This document shows, piece by piece, positions 47,600 through 58,981 of a stretch of 64,000 nt of DNA. This DNA is from Stratiolaelaps scimitus (lineage: Eukaryota; Arthropoda; Arachnida; Mesostigmata; Laelapidae). Position 1 is the first letter of the stretch. Every line of letters starts with the position of its first letter. The notes under the pieces are model-generated. The model searched no databases, had not been told where the DNA came from, and worked only from the letters and a program-made list of their open reading frames with translations. Made by a program: the position numbers and the translations under genes. The stretch lies in NCBI GenBank assembly GCA_019614645.1, contig JABWDB010000037.1, positions 2,882,001-2,946,000 of the forward strand, in the 5' to 3' direction.

Positions 47600-47680
47600 T
47601 CGGATCCGCCCTATGAGCTAATGCCGAAAGCAGTTCCGTGGACGTTCGATGCTCGCTATGAGACAGCGCGGAAACATTGA
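47600..47680 (+). repeat. SINE-C fragment
   Basis: ATCCGCCCTATGAGC, TAATGCCGAAAGCAGTTCCG and TGGACGTTCGATG in family order; short and diverged. Confidence 0.5.
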
Positions 47681-48401
47681 TTACAATTAATTCAACTGAT
47701 CGTTATTTTCGAGCAAACTCCCCCGCGATGCTTTGTGGCAAAAAAAACGTCCGAATACATTTGGCTCGTGGCTTTTGTTCCATCTTCATCTAATCCTCTG
47801 ACACCAGCAACTTGTGAACATTGACGATCGATACTCGTTGAAATTTCCCGCCAATTAGGCTCGACTTTTCCATTATTCATTATATGCTTACGATGGGGGA
47901 CATATCGAGATTATGTAGAAAACGAGATCGCAAGGCGTCTCGCAGCAAAGCCCGAAGTGGTAGAGTTCCTCATTAGCTAATTGACGAAGTCCTCTCTTTG
48001 CGCGAGTTTCACTGAACAAGAGAAAAAAAGTTGTTTGCATATGTCGCATCATTAAGGTGCATGGGAGGAGGGTGCGACCATAATTAGCATGAACGATTAA
48101 CGGTGAAGATCACCTGGCTGTGTTTACTACGTGGTCGACAAGGATTCCTCATGGGAAAGACAACTGATCCCCTCAGCCGGCATCTTTCTGAATGTTTTTC
48201 CAGCATGTACGCTCACTTTCGAATATCCTGAACTTCGCTTCTACTCGGAAGCCCCGGGCCAGTGAGCCAGCAGTCGCCTCGAACACTGCAGTTCCTTTAA
48301 GCGTCTGTAGTATTCTTCTAGATTTACCGCGTGACCAGCTGACTGGCTCGAGTACCAAATGCTATAATATATGGTATGGAAATTTAGGCATATCCTATTT
48401 T
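47681..48401. other. Region upstream of ZFAND-A
   Basis: No exon with an A20 zinc-finger pattern was seen here. The stretch ends in a pyrimidine-rich acceptor (CCTATTTTTCAG ending at 48401) that could open the first coding exon of ZFAND-A. Confidence 0.35.
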
Positions 48402-48453
48402 TCAGTACGGACTATCGCTCGAATCCCGAGGACTATTGCTCTCCCATTTGGTC

Positions 48454-49728
48454 ATGTCGCCTAGTAACAAGATGGGAAAACAAGAGTCAGAGCATTCACA
48501 GACCGTGGTTGAAACCCAGGTTAGAAGCTCGACAGGGGAGCCTCAACGAGGCCCCCGGAAGGGTTTCGGACGGAAGCGCAAGGTACGTTTACAACGCAGC
48601 TGTATCCCATTGAAATTGTCGTACCTCTCGCCAAAGTACGAGTATGCAGTTTACGTGGTCTGGATACACGGATAGTGTAAATTGTGTACTCCTTGGACGG
48701 CGAATTTGCAATTACGAGACGATTACGAGAAGGTCTAGGTTTGTTTTGATGAAGTAGTTGCTATGCAACAGGTTAGGTTAACGTTTCCAACCACGTAGGT
48801 ACACGTATATTACATGAAGTGATTCTCACGCGACACGAAAAAAATAGTTCCACTTCAAATGTCTATGCGAATTCAGCAGAACTCTGAGAGAAATGCATAT
48901 CGAGAACTGTGGTTCTCAGGTAATTAATTAAGCAGAGTAGACACCAATGTAGTTCTATGTCCACCGTTGCACATTTGCATTTGCATGAAGGGTCCGTCTT
49001 ACAAAGCAATGCAAAAGCGGTACCGTAGACATTAAATGTTGGCTAAAAGTCAGCCCGCAAAAAAAAAACAAAAATTAAACACTATGGGACAAATTGACAA
49101 TTTTCCAAGTACTTCTAGACTTCAGATTTAGACGAAAGTCGTACGCCAACCGGTGGCCAACTTGAGCAATCAACCGACGATGAAGTTCCTCAAGGGGCTC
49201 CTCACAATTCTATGAGCTCAGTCGGCGGCGGGGACGGTTCGTATTGCAGCGAGGCAAAAAGGCCTCGAAAGGCTTCAGATTCTCGAAAGCGTTGCGCTTC
49301 GTGCAATAAGAAGATGGGTCTTGCCTCAACCTTCACTTGCAGGTAATTAACACAGATCTTAACCGTCATGAGATGTTTACATGAATGCATCACCTGCAAC
49401 CCTAGACCCCGGATCTCAGGGCGTCGTCATTACGTTTCAATAATCACAGGGGACGGGACGACGCACGTTCTGTTTGCTAATTACGTCGATAATAATTAGC
49501 AGTCTCTGTCGCCGAATGCTACCACAATCGATTCTTCCAATAGCTCAACACATCATTGACATGGTCATTGTTTTTCGTTTGTCTGCGTGTAGATGCGGCG
49601 GTAACTTTTGCGCGGGACACAGGCACGCCGAGAGTCACCGGTGCACATTCGACTACAGGACGCACGGGAGAAGGGAGCTCATCAAGAACAACCCATTAGT
49701 ATGCGCGGACAAGCTTCGTAGAATGTGA
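48454..49728 (+). CDS. AN1-type zinc-finger protein, ZFAND5/6-like (ZFAND-A)
   Basis: Coding exons: 48454-48582, 49119-49342, 49593-49728, joining in one frame to 162 residues. The N-terminal half is hydrophilic, rich in Ser/Gln/Lys, and ends exon 1 with a basic GFGRKRK. The AN1 finger is complete: C-x2-C (CASC), 11 residues, C-R-C, GGNF, C-x2-H-x5-H-x-C, then FDYRTHGRRELIKNNPL and a final CADKLRRM, close to the ZFAND5/6 C-terminus. These proteins bind ubiquitin or the proteasome during stress; that role is inferred from family. No A20 finger, usual in ZFAND5/6, is visible, so either it lies on an unseen exon or this is an AN1-only form. The start is uncertain: the frame stays open upstream to an acceptor at 48401. 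The ATG at 48454 was chosen; another is at 48472. An ATTAAA at 49948 may be the poly(A) signal. Confidence 0.8.
48965..49065 (+). repeat. SINE-C copy in ZFAND-A intron 1
   Basis: CACCGTTGCACATTTGCATT, GGGTCCGTCTTACAAAGC, AATGCAAAAGCGGTACCG and ATTAAATGTTGGCTAAAAG match the copy near 61.2 kb segment by segment. Confidence 0.75.
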
Positions 49729-49947
49729 AGCACCGAAATGCGAGCCAATGTCGTCGAGATCGGCAATGTTCAACGGTGGCTGACGTAAAGACCGCGCACA
49801 ACCCGTTTTAACAGAACGCCTTCACACGTAGAAACAGCTATCGGAACGTCAAATCCGAGATTTCAAAAGCGACTCGCTGCGATAGGCGTCCACCGTACGC
49901 AGACGTATAAAAGCAATCGACTGAAATGTGACAGTTTCTTGAGATGT

Positions 49948-49953
49948 ATTAAA
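49948..49953 (+). terminator. Candidate poly(A) signal of ZFAND-A
   Basis: ATTAAA variant 220 bp after the stop. Several AATAAA hexamers also occur in the AT-rich DNA near 50.1 kb, so the choice is uncertain. Confidence 0.3.
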
Positions 49954-50089
49954 CGTGTATGATCTTTATTGATTCGATTGATATTGTTTATCATTCGTAC
50001 CTGAAAGTATGCCGAATCATCTTTTATTGTTTAGTTGCATCGACGTGGTTATGGTGCCACTCGTGTGTTATGTTGGAGGAATATATATA

Positions 50090-50275
50090 TATATAACCGC
50101 ACAATTAAATATAAATAAAAACGTAAATATATTTATATATATATATATATATTATAATATATGTAAACATATATACCAAAAGGAATTAAATAGATAAAGT
50201 GTATATATATATACTTTATTTATTTAATTGTGTAGTTACAAATATTATTTTTGTAAAATAACCACACAATTTCAT
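50090..50275. repeat. AT-rich palindromic cluster
   Basis: (AT)n runs plus a near-perfect palindrome around 50186-50230: AATTAAATAGATAAAGT on the left mirrors ACTTTATTTATTTAATT on the right across a TATATATA centre. ACCGCACAATTAAATATA at the left (about 50096) and ACCACACAATTTC at the right look like further related ends. Confidence 0.6.
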
Positions 50276-51651
50276 TGCGGCGACGACGCCCATTTATAAT
50301 CGAGCCGATCGCGGATTGTCGTAAACGAGGAACACAACAGCCACGTAAGAGGACAATTCAGCCACCCGAAAGGTTGCCATTAATATTAACAATAAGGATC
50401 ACCACTATTCCAGGCAAGTAATTCATCCACTGAACAATTAGAAATTATACCGAATTGGTGGCCAAGTAAAACTTAAGACCTCTCTAGTGACCACTCGGGA
50501 ATTACAGTAGACGTTTAGTCGTCAGTGTACCTTTAGCGGCCGAATTCAAACGACGCAGGCTCGGGATTCGATGGAGCCAAATGCGAATGTGTCCGTGTTG
50601 CTCTGATAGGTTGCATCGCGGTGTAAACGACAAAGATGTTAACATGGGCGTTATTTCTCTACAAGAATGATTCAGTGTCAGACAATATGTAATTAGCTCA
50701 GCGGGTGCAATTGTCGCCCGCCGATAACTGACTAATATATATATATATAATTATTGTATTGTTACGTGCTCATCTTTTGCACACAAGTAATATGTGATAC
50801 ATTTGCTCAAAACGTTCGCAAAAGGGAACCGTGGCCGGGTTGGCGCGAAATTTGAATCGTCTTTGTCCGCCAACAGAGCACGTGAGCTCATCCGCGACAA
50901 TTATTGCTGTTCGAAGAAGAAGGCTGTTACATATTGCTATAAATGGCCACCCGCATGTACCGAGGTTAGCACACTGATGTCGAACTCAGATCGGTGACTG
51001 CTCAGGGGCAAAGTCTCAATGAGAAACGGCGTGTTTGATCCTGACAAACGATACCCCCAGGTGTGCGGGAGGGATTCCTACGGAAGTCGATTGAATACCT
51101 GTAGCCCTCTCAGCCAAAGGTGAGTGTAAGTGTAGCGTACTGGGAAAGTTGCCGGATCGATGATAACCCTACCCATTTCTGCACAAGACACGTGTCATTG
51201 TACAAGCTAGTCTTCTGGTCCAACAGCTGAGTCGTGATCTGGCCGTAAAGCTGGGGAGACTACCCGTTCAACTGAGCTCGAATCAAGTAACGGGAGAAAT
51301 TCTAATTGAGGCTTGTAAAATCTTGTAAGTCCTCGAAAGATACGCACCTCGTGTTGTCGACGAATCTCGCGTAACGAAAAGTCGAAACGTGGACGTTTTT
51401 CGTGACATTTCGCGTGGCTGTTCGACGTTCCTGGTGCCGTCAGGCTAGCGATTCCCCAAACTGCTAATTAAGTCACTTGGTTGGTGCCAGTAGTATCTAT
51501 GTCTGTAGGATGCGGTTAAACCAACCGCGGGTGGGTGGATCGCACACCTGCCTAATAATAACAAGGACGGCAATACCAATCGTTCGTGACGTTCATGGGA
51601 CGTTTTCTCGACCAAAAGTCAACGAATACATTGTACCTTACGCATATAATT
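50276..51651. other. Intergenic, no gene recognised
   Basis: No recognisable exon. A GCAGGCTCGGGATTCGATGG segment near 50559 resembles the B-box part of SINE-C but lacks the rest. Confidence 0.35.
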
Positions 51652-52158
51652 TTATTTCCTGCCGTGAGGTAGCCCTCGCAAACGATGAGCACGCCTCTGA
51701 TCCCATAGGTCGCTCAGCTGTAGACGAATTTGTGTGATTTTCTGAACTAGCTCTCGTCTTCGCGTCATATTATTGCGGTGGGCCTCTCTGTCCTTGTCGG
51801 TTACCTTATGCCGATCTTCCCCATTGAGCATCATGTCATGAGCGATTAGCGACGAGTTCACCTTCTGCAATTCTTCGGTGCAGGTGATCAACTCGGCTTG
51901 CATCCGGGACGAATCCTTAACTCCGCCGCGAAATCGAGGCGCGTTTCGACTCTGGCCCGTTCTGTTGGTATTGACTCGTTTTCGGTTGCTTGATATCGGC
52001 GTTGTTGATTCGGCTCTCCGGAGCCGAAGGGCGGGGGCTTTTAGCAACACTTTGCTGAGTTTGGGGGACAGCCTGTATTGGCAGGCTTCGCCATGCGAGG
52101 ACCCCGCATTTGGTCGATGGCCGACGTCACCGTGGTGTGAAATCCCATGGCGACGCAT
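51652..52158 (-). CDS. Unrecognised 168-residue protein with coiled-coil-like C-terminal half
   Basis: An uninterrupted frame on the minus strand, not recognised. The N-terminal half is basic and rich in Arg, Ser and Asn, without obvious domains. From about residue 87 the composition changes to a charged, helix-compatible stretch (MQAELITCTEELQKVNSSLI, then RRRELVQKITQIRLQLSDLW) with leucines and isoleucines spaced as in a coiled coil. It ends HGRK; the stop codon itself lies within an AATAAA, so translation end and poly(A) signal overlap. No signal peptide or membrane segment. The frame also stays open for about 30 codons before the chosen ATG, so an upstream exon is possible, but no good acceptor was seen. 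The opposite-strand frame (51878-52231) looks less protein-like. It could be a genuine small gene, a terminal exon or chance. Confidence 0.45.
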   Translation of the reverse strand: MRRHGISHHGDVGHRPNAGSSHGEACQYRLSPKLSKVLLKAPALRLRRAESTTPISSNRKRVNTNRTGQSRNAPRFRGGVKDSSRMQAELITCTEELQKVNSSLIAHDMMLNGEDRHKVTDKDREAHRNNMTRRRELVQKITQIRLQLSDLWDQRRAHRLRGLPHGRK

Positions 52159-52681
52159 GTTCAGAAGGTCGTATGAAATGTATTTTTTGTCAAGCCCCGA
52201 ATCCGAGTCAACTTTTCAGGGTCCGGGATAGCTCCTCTCGGTAACACGTCGGTAGAAATTTCACCGCTCTACCCACCGCAGTTTCTTGTCAGTAGCAATC
52301 CTATAGCTGGAGTATCCGTTTGAGGAACCAACTCGTCTTGGTGACCGCAGGCGCACAAATGTCATAGCCAAGAAGCAAGCACGCCAAAATCCATACGCCC
52401 TCTCATGTACGCATTCACACTGACGCAAACATTTGAATTTCCGCACGTCCTGGATTCAAAGGTCAAACTTGTTCGTAGGCCATGCACAATTGATTGCGAG
52501 CCTATAAGCCAGGAGATTATTTAGTATTTTTGGGCTTCCGCCATCCGCCATACGCACACCGGTAATGTCTATGCGAGATCTTCACAGCCTCGGTTTGGCT
52601 AGCAGCTGCGTTTAAATGGACCTCACGACCTCACCCGTTGTAACGAGATAACGAACTTGTGAATTATAAAGAAGTTAACTG

Positions 52682-52758
52682 TTGTTTCGAGCTGACCGTC
52701 AGCTGTTCCCCTATCTGACAGGCCTCAGCTCTTAACCTTTAGGTATTACTATGAATTA
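52682..52758 (-). repeat. SINE-B fragment
   Basis: CGAGCTGACCGTCAGCTG, TATCTGACAGGCCTCAGCTC and AGGTATTACTATGAA in family order; flanked by GAATTATA on the left and GAATTATAGAGAAGTTA on the right, matching GAATTATAAAGAAGTTA just upstream, which looks like a target-site duplication. Confidence 0.75.
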
Positions 52759-52759
52759 T

Positions 52760-55700
52760 AGAGAAGTTACTGGTCTTTATGTGGTCCAATTCAACTATTC
52801 TATACCAACACGGCTATGATCAGGGCTGAAGCGTGTACACTTGGACTTGTAGCTGTACTATCAGCTAAGTTTAACTGTGATTAAACAGCGATTTGTGTGA
52901 AACCCTGCGCTGTGTGTTACTTAACGAGTTGTGAACTTTGCTGGATTTACGCTATAGTGTCTAGGCGCAGGGTCTGCTGCATACCCGGGAATTGAACAAT
53001 AAAATAACAGGATGACGAAACAGAGTTCCCAGCATCGATCGTATCGCAGTGGAACAACAACTGAATCTATACGGCAAGGTAACAGGGTATCGAAAATAGC
53101 CGACGAGCGAGCCGGCAACTGCGCCAGGGTCTTAACTACTATAGTTTGGACCTTACGCTAGATATATGAACCGGACGCGATTCAGCACAATTTCAATCTA
53201 CAACAGCAAGATTGGTTTCTCGCGTAGAACAGAGCCCCTGATAGATTTTCATTCACACGATGACAAAAAGTAAGCAATTCTCAATCCCCAAACCATTTTC
53301 TGAGTGCAGGACTGTATAGCAGAGGTTGGTCCTCGTGATGCTTCGGTTGCTCGACGACTGACCTAAGAAGGTGTAAAACTGTCAGCCATAGTGCAATCCT
53401 AAAATAGAATTTTAGCTCTGAAATAGGGGATTAACGACATCATCAGGACGCTTCCCATCAGAGCGACAAATACCTGCTGGTTCACGAATGCAAGGAATAG
53501 CTGTGGAGCAAAGAGCTCTGGCCAAAGGTCTCATTTAATAGAGAGTGTCTCTGGCCACATTTCATACAGGAGAGTCCATGACGACAAAGACAATCAACCG
53601 GTTCTCCACAGCAACGCGAATGTGGAGAAACTAGAAAGGTTTAACAAGGGACAGAGATAGACCTAATGAGCACGAACAAAAGAATCTCATACAAGCTTTA
53701 TCGATTACGCAACACAATCAGGACGTGATAATCTCAAAATATATGTGCCAGGATCGTTGAGAACATACAGCTGGCCCCGGTCACGCTTACGGATACCTTA
53801 GGTAATTTTTTCAACTCGGGATAAGTGGCTAATCTCATCTCGGTCTGAAATAAATGGACAAAGTCCTGCATGTCCTGAATTTAGAGCTAATTATTATCTC
53901 GTTGCGTCCGCCCATTGCGGAATTTTCGCGTAATACCTGCTAGTATAATCAAGACATGAATCGTTCGAGTTAGAAAGACATGTTTGTGCTATTGTATCAT
54001 GTGCAATAGCTGACGCGCAACAATTTCGTCCTTAAACGAGTCTCGAGGAGGGACGTGTCTGCCGTGAAACATAGTTTGCAAAGACTGAAACTGTCCATGA
54101 ACCTGGAACCCTATCGTAGGTCGAAAATTTCTCCTTGATCAGGCCATCAAACCACTCGCAAAAATCAAGTATAACTTATATTGATTACAAATATAACGTT
54201 AGTGACTAGGGGTAAGCATGGTGTACAAATATTAACACGGTAAGATCTATGCCAAAGAACGCTACCACGTGTTGCAAAGGTAGACACACTCACACCTGTC
54301 AAGCACATCCAAGCACCTGCCAAATGTAAACCTTCTGCAATACAGGTCCTACAGGACCTACTGATCATTTAGTAAAGTTCCATATGAGATGAGGGAATAG
54401 CATTAAGCCATGCCCCCGCCCAAGGCCCTGTGAGGGCCTTCTCCCTAGCCTCTCCTATAGCCCTCGAAATCTGACCAAGGAGAGATTGATCAACAGATTC
54501 TCGAAAAAGCCCCATCCGGGTTACGTTCATCTTTGCAATGATCAACAAGTAACACCAACGTGTTGTATATAATTTAATACGGGTTTGCATAACCCGTATT
54601 TCAGCGTGCACTGGCGAGGTTCATCGACTCCATAAATTACAGACTGTACGTAATTTGTGTTAAATTCCTGTCGAGAAGCATCTGCTCATCAGTTTCATCT
54701 TAACAGCTTGTATAGTAATTTCCTCATCGTCGTGTTGAACGAAAAATCGCTCGAGCGCGTCTAGATCAACGCAGTGAGGGCCGTTACATAGAAAGTCTAC
54801 CTTAATGAGATGGCGGGACCGTCGGTGTCAAAGGCAATCTCGCATTTCGTCCAGGAGTTTGAAGGCGTTATCGACCTGCTGCGTTTACTACTGGGTGTGC
54901 TGTTTACGCACCAAATCTTATTCACTTACATTAATCATCATAATCAATATAATGGCCTAGGGTCGTCACAATCATCGTGGCTTTCACCAGCTACCGGTGG
55001 GAGGATAGACCTATAGGCCGTCTGTGCTGACCCCCGTGTGAATTATGTTCCTTGGTCATTGGATTTCCCAAGGCAAATCACATTTTAAAAATGTTTGAAA
55101 TCGATCCGTCTGTCGTGGACAGAGCCCATTCGTTTTATATAGGTATTGCCGACAGCTAGGCGTCCCTGTGCTGCTGATTTCGACAACGCATTGGGACACT
55201 TAGAACAGTCTGGAATATTAAATGAATATTAATATTATTATTTAAGGAATATTAAATTTGGATTCGTCGATTCGAACGTCGTGGCGTGGCTTTCACGCCA
55301 GCGCCGCCGCCTAGAAACCCCGCACTGGTGTTTGCTTGTAGCGGATTCGTTCTTAATCAAATCGTGTCACGATTTGTAAGGTTGCCGGTAAAGCTTTAAA
55401 TTGTCTCTAGTATATTAGAAAGGGCGTTCCAATGGCTTGCTGTCGTCTGAAACTCGTCCGAAGCTCACCGGCTTAATCAACAAACAAGTTCGCGGAACGA
55501 ATCCCAATAGCAATTCAAATGTTCTTCGAATGTCTGTTCGATGTCGCTCATGGTAGGACAAATCGCCCACTACATTCAGCGTCACTCTATCGTTACGGCA
55601 ACGTTCGAGTCCTTTGGGATGCACACACAGACTGAAGTGGATTTCTTTTTGAGAGGACGCACCCATGGGGGTCTTATGCTGCCGAAGGCAACAGTACACA

Positions 55701-55790
55701 GACGTTGGGGGCGCTTTCGACTTGATGTTTCCTTTGGAAAATCCAATGTGCAAGGCAAATCGGCAAGTGGGGTCCCCAATCCCCCGCGCC
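52760..55790. other. Intergenic, no gene recognised
   Basis: Mixed-composition DNA without recognisable exons or clear repeats. The 80-codon minus-strand frame near 54.4-54.6 kb has no domain. Confidence 0.35.
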
Positions 55791-55796
55791 CCCCGG

Positions 55797-55938
55797 CTAG
55801 GTCTCTGGCTGCGAAGAGTGAGAGGCGCCAGGTTCGAATCCCACTGCGTGACGAGGGTATAGAAGAAGAGAACTTTAGCATCGATAACAATTGCAGTTCC
55901 TTTAGGAATCAACAAATAAAGCTTTATCCTTACCCGAT
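55797..55938 (+). repeat. SINE-A copy, 5' truncated
   Basis: GGTCTCTGGCTGCGAAGAG, a paired arm, B box GGTTCGAATCCC, then GAGAACTTTAGCATCGATAA, TTGCAGTTCCTTTAGGAATC and a CTTTATCCTTACC end. Long frames through this segment on both strands are artefacts. Confidence 0.8.
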
Positions 55939-57006
55939 TCTAGTTAGGTTAGGTCACCCCGAAAAATACTTTGGAATGGCACCGCCCGAAGCGAACGTCC
56001 CTCGCGCGAACTGTTTTGTTATATCTCTAATTTATTATTTACTATTATAGCGAATCACTACTGCTCTCTCTCTCTCCCTCCCTCCTCTTCCTCGCCTCAC
56101 TCTCTCTCTCAATCTATCGATCTCGGCTGTAAATCGACTCTTGAACAGACGATCTGTCCATTATCATTCGCACTTTCCGTAGTTACACCGAGTGTCGTAG
56201 TCCTTATCGTTGCGGTGTCTAAGAGATCGCACGCTCATCAGGTTTCGGGATGATCACACGACGGGCAGATTTACTGCATCTCCTCTATCGACAACAAGAT
56301 AATAGGGGCAAGACGCACCACAAAAGGCTGAACACCATACCGACGCCATTATTGGCAGCCATATGGGGGGGCTGAATGCTTTCATTTCAGACGCACACAG
56401 GAACAGATGTCATTAGTGCTACAAAGGGTGAAAGTTCGCTTCGAGTGAAATTGTTACTACTGTGTTCTTCGTAAGCTACCATTGCAATAGGACGCGTGGA
56501 CTAGGTGAATCGGTGAGATCTGTTTGGCTGAGAGACGTGTCGCGAATGTCGCGGGAGTGCTGTGTGATATGCGAGCTGCGAATGATTGTTTGTGTAAAAA
56601 TTATTAGACCGAAGCTGAACGCAATCTCAATGGACGGTGTTCGCTAATCGAATGTATGTTGTATTGTTATTTGAAGCTATAATTATAATTAAATATATTA
56701 TTATTCTATTATTATTATTGTTATTATTAATAGTAATGTAATTATTTTTAATTGGCTCCTACACCTGGAGAAAAATTTAGCTGTTTACAGAGATTCAACA
56801 GCTACATGGTGTTTCGCCATTAACGCGTTGTCACGTTATATTGAAACCTATGGCCAAATAGAACAGAACAGTTCACGGATTGTTGCTAGAATTCCAAAGT
56901 GTTCCTTCAAATATTCCAGCTGTGAAACCTTCACAAATCCCATATCTGGACGAATACACTATTCGGGTTGGTACGTTTAAAAAGAAAATCTATACATTTA
57001 TGTAAT
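55939..57006. other. Intergenic, no gene recognised
   Basis: Contains a CT-rich tract near 56063-56110 and AT-rich DNA near 56.69-56.75 kb; no exon recognised. Confidence 0.4.
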
Positions 57007-57235
57007 TTCTCCGTTTCGAGATAAGGTCGTTTGATGAACGTCGAAGGTAACACTATTTCAATTACCTATTTCAATATTTAATTGACTATTTCAATAACCA
57101 CTTCTCCGTTTAGAGATAAGGTCGTTTGATGAACGTCGAAGGTAACACTATTTCAATTACCTATTTCAATATTTAATTCACTATTTCAATAACAACTTCT
57201 CCGTTTAGAGATAAGGTCGTTTGATAAACGTCGAA
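57007..57235 (+). repeat. 95-bp tandem repeat, about 2.4 copies
   Basis: TTCTCCGTTT starts at 57007, 57102 and 57197, an exact 95-bp period. Each unit includes GAGATAAGGTCGTTTGATGA and several ATTTCAAT submotifs, with only a few substitutions. The array is cut off directly by a SINE-A copy at its right end. Confidence 0.9.
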
Positions 57236-57380
57236 ATTAAAGCTTTTGTTGGCTTATTAAAGGAGCTGCAATTTGACAATGCGTAAGCTCTCTTATATGT
57301 TATCACGCAGCGGGGCTCGAACCCGCGCCCTCTGGCTTTCGACAGCCGGAGACTTTGCCGTCCAAGCCACCGCGCTGACG
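57236..57380 (-). repeat. SINE-A, complete copy
   Basis: On the minus strand: GTCAGCGCGGTGGCTTGGAC, GGCAAAGTCTCCGGCTGTCG, arm, B box GGTTCGAGCCCC, GCTGCGTGATAACATATAAG, GAGCTTACGCATTGTCAAA and AGCTCCTTTAATAAGCC. Its insertion next to the 95-bp array disrupts the third repeat unit. Confidence 0.9.
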
Positions 57381-58930
57381 AATGTTCTTAGTACAAACAC
57401 TGAACCGAAACAGCCCCGAGTTGGTACCACAGTACGTGGCCCCTTTACAAGTCTATCTCCGCATGCAAAAGGAACATATATATAGCACATGTATATTTAT
57501 GAGCCACCTCTTAGTGGTATGGATGGTGTCGCCAGTCGAACGTTCAAACTTAGTAAACCCGACCAAAGAGCGAACTAAAGAATGACAGATTCAATTAAAA
57601 TAGTGTGGGTGACAATTGTACCACCCGCTGGACGTGGACTGCATACACATCTAAGAACACAGCCTCGTCTATATATATATATATATGTTCTTAGTCGAAT
57701 ATCTATTATAATCATATCTAATAGAATGTCTACTCGCTTTTCAAATTGAGTATGTGAAAAATGTTATGTGCAAAGCCAAAAAAAAGGTTCATTTCTCGTA
57801 TTAGCCTGTAACGATCGCTCGCCATGATGACTGATAGTGAAAATGATTGTCTTTGCCAATGAATCATTTGTCGCACGAATACTGGCCCCACCTCGCTGAC
57901 ATACATTAACCATACAGAGATTGTGATAGTATTGGCCAAACTACGCATATATATATATATATATATATCGAGCGTTTCACATAGACTCGATACAATCTCA
58001 TAGTAGCAAACACAATAATTCATAATACGCCTGAAATGCTTACGATTATACAGTGCTAACCAGCGTCTATACGAACACTCTCTCAATGGTCCCGCTATGA
58101 TACTATGACACAATACACTAGGTCACCAAAGTTTGCGCTAGCCACGGTGTAACCCGGTGATACTGAGTGAGAATAGCGTATCAGATGTCCACAGTTGTCT
58201 ATTGCACTGCGGTACCAAGTCAGATAAATCGATACATACATAGATCAAAAAAAAAAAAAAAATATATATATATATGGCTTATTATGGCTGCATTTTGGGC
58301 TAATGTTTGAAAACGGTTAACAGCTGAGGTAACCGAGTTAAACACTTGATTGCGATCGAATTCTCCTCGTTTGCTGAGACTTCCGTGTCTAGTGGCATTG
58401 TGCATTTGACGAGCAAGGTATCCGTCAACGGCTCAAGCTAGTATCTCTGGCTCGGTTCATCAATATGACGATGTAGTAATTGTTGTTGCTGCTGCTGCTC
58501 TTGCAGGTACGAGGCGTGACATCTGCGTACGGGAGCGCAGACGAGAGAAAAGTGTCGAGACACGTGCCGAGTAAGCCGATTGCAAGCCGACGTACAAACT
58601 TAACACCGCGACCTAATTAGCCAAGTGTCGAAGGGATCGGTTGTGCATTTACCAGCAGATAGTGCGTGTGCGTGGCCACGCTATTTTATCATCCCAATTG
58701 GTTCGGGTTTTTTGGTGAAATTTTCTGCGGCCACCTTCTACAAACATTGTGCATTACTGCTGCGGCCGCCCGCTGTGACCCCTGCTGTGGATGCCACTTT
58801 GGTGAATGTCGACGGGACCCTCCGAGCACAATTTGTAAATCTGTCCCTGGGCCTTTTTCTTCGAGAAGGTTCCGACGACGAAATCGTCTCGTCGAATCCG
58901 AGTCGTTGCTCCATTATATAGCTCAACAAC
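57381..58930. other. Region upstream of ZFAND-B
   Basis: (AT)n runs lie near 57670-57686 and 57946-57969, and a poly-A tract near 58246-58261. Frames at 58625-58998 are GC-rich. One of them has a cysteine cluster near 58774-58850 (CDPCCGCHFGEC) that only loosely recalls an A20 finger and does not splice in frame to the ZFAND-B exon. Confidence 0.3.
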
Positions 58931-58981
58931 GGTTTCTCCGTGTGCAGTGTGTCCAATTGCAAAGGAAAAGGCTGCAAAAGG

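Noticed and set aside
55415..56050. Overlapping frames of 166 and 169 codons on opposite strands
   Set aside because: Both run through a SINE-A copy and show no domain or plausible splice context.
58774..58850. Cysteine cluster suggesting an A20 zinc finger before ZFAND-B
   Set aside because: Cysteine spacing is wrong for A20, and splicing to the ZFAND-B exon at available donors would shift the frame.
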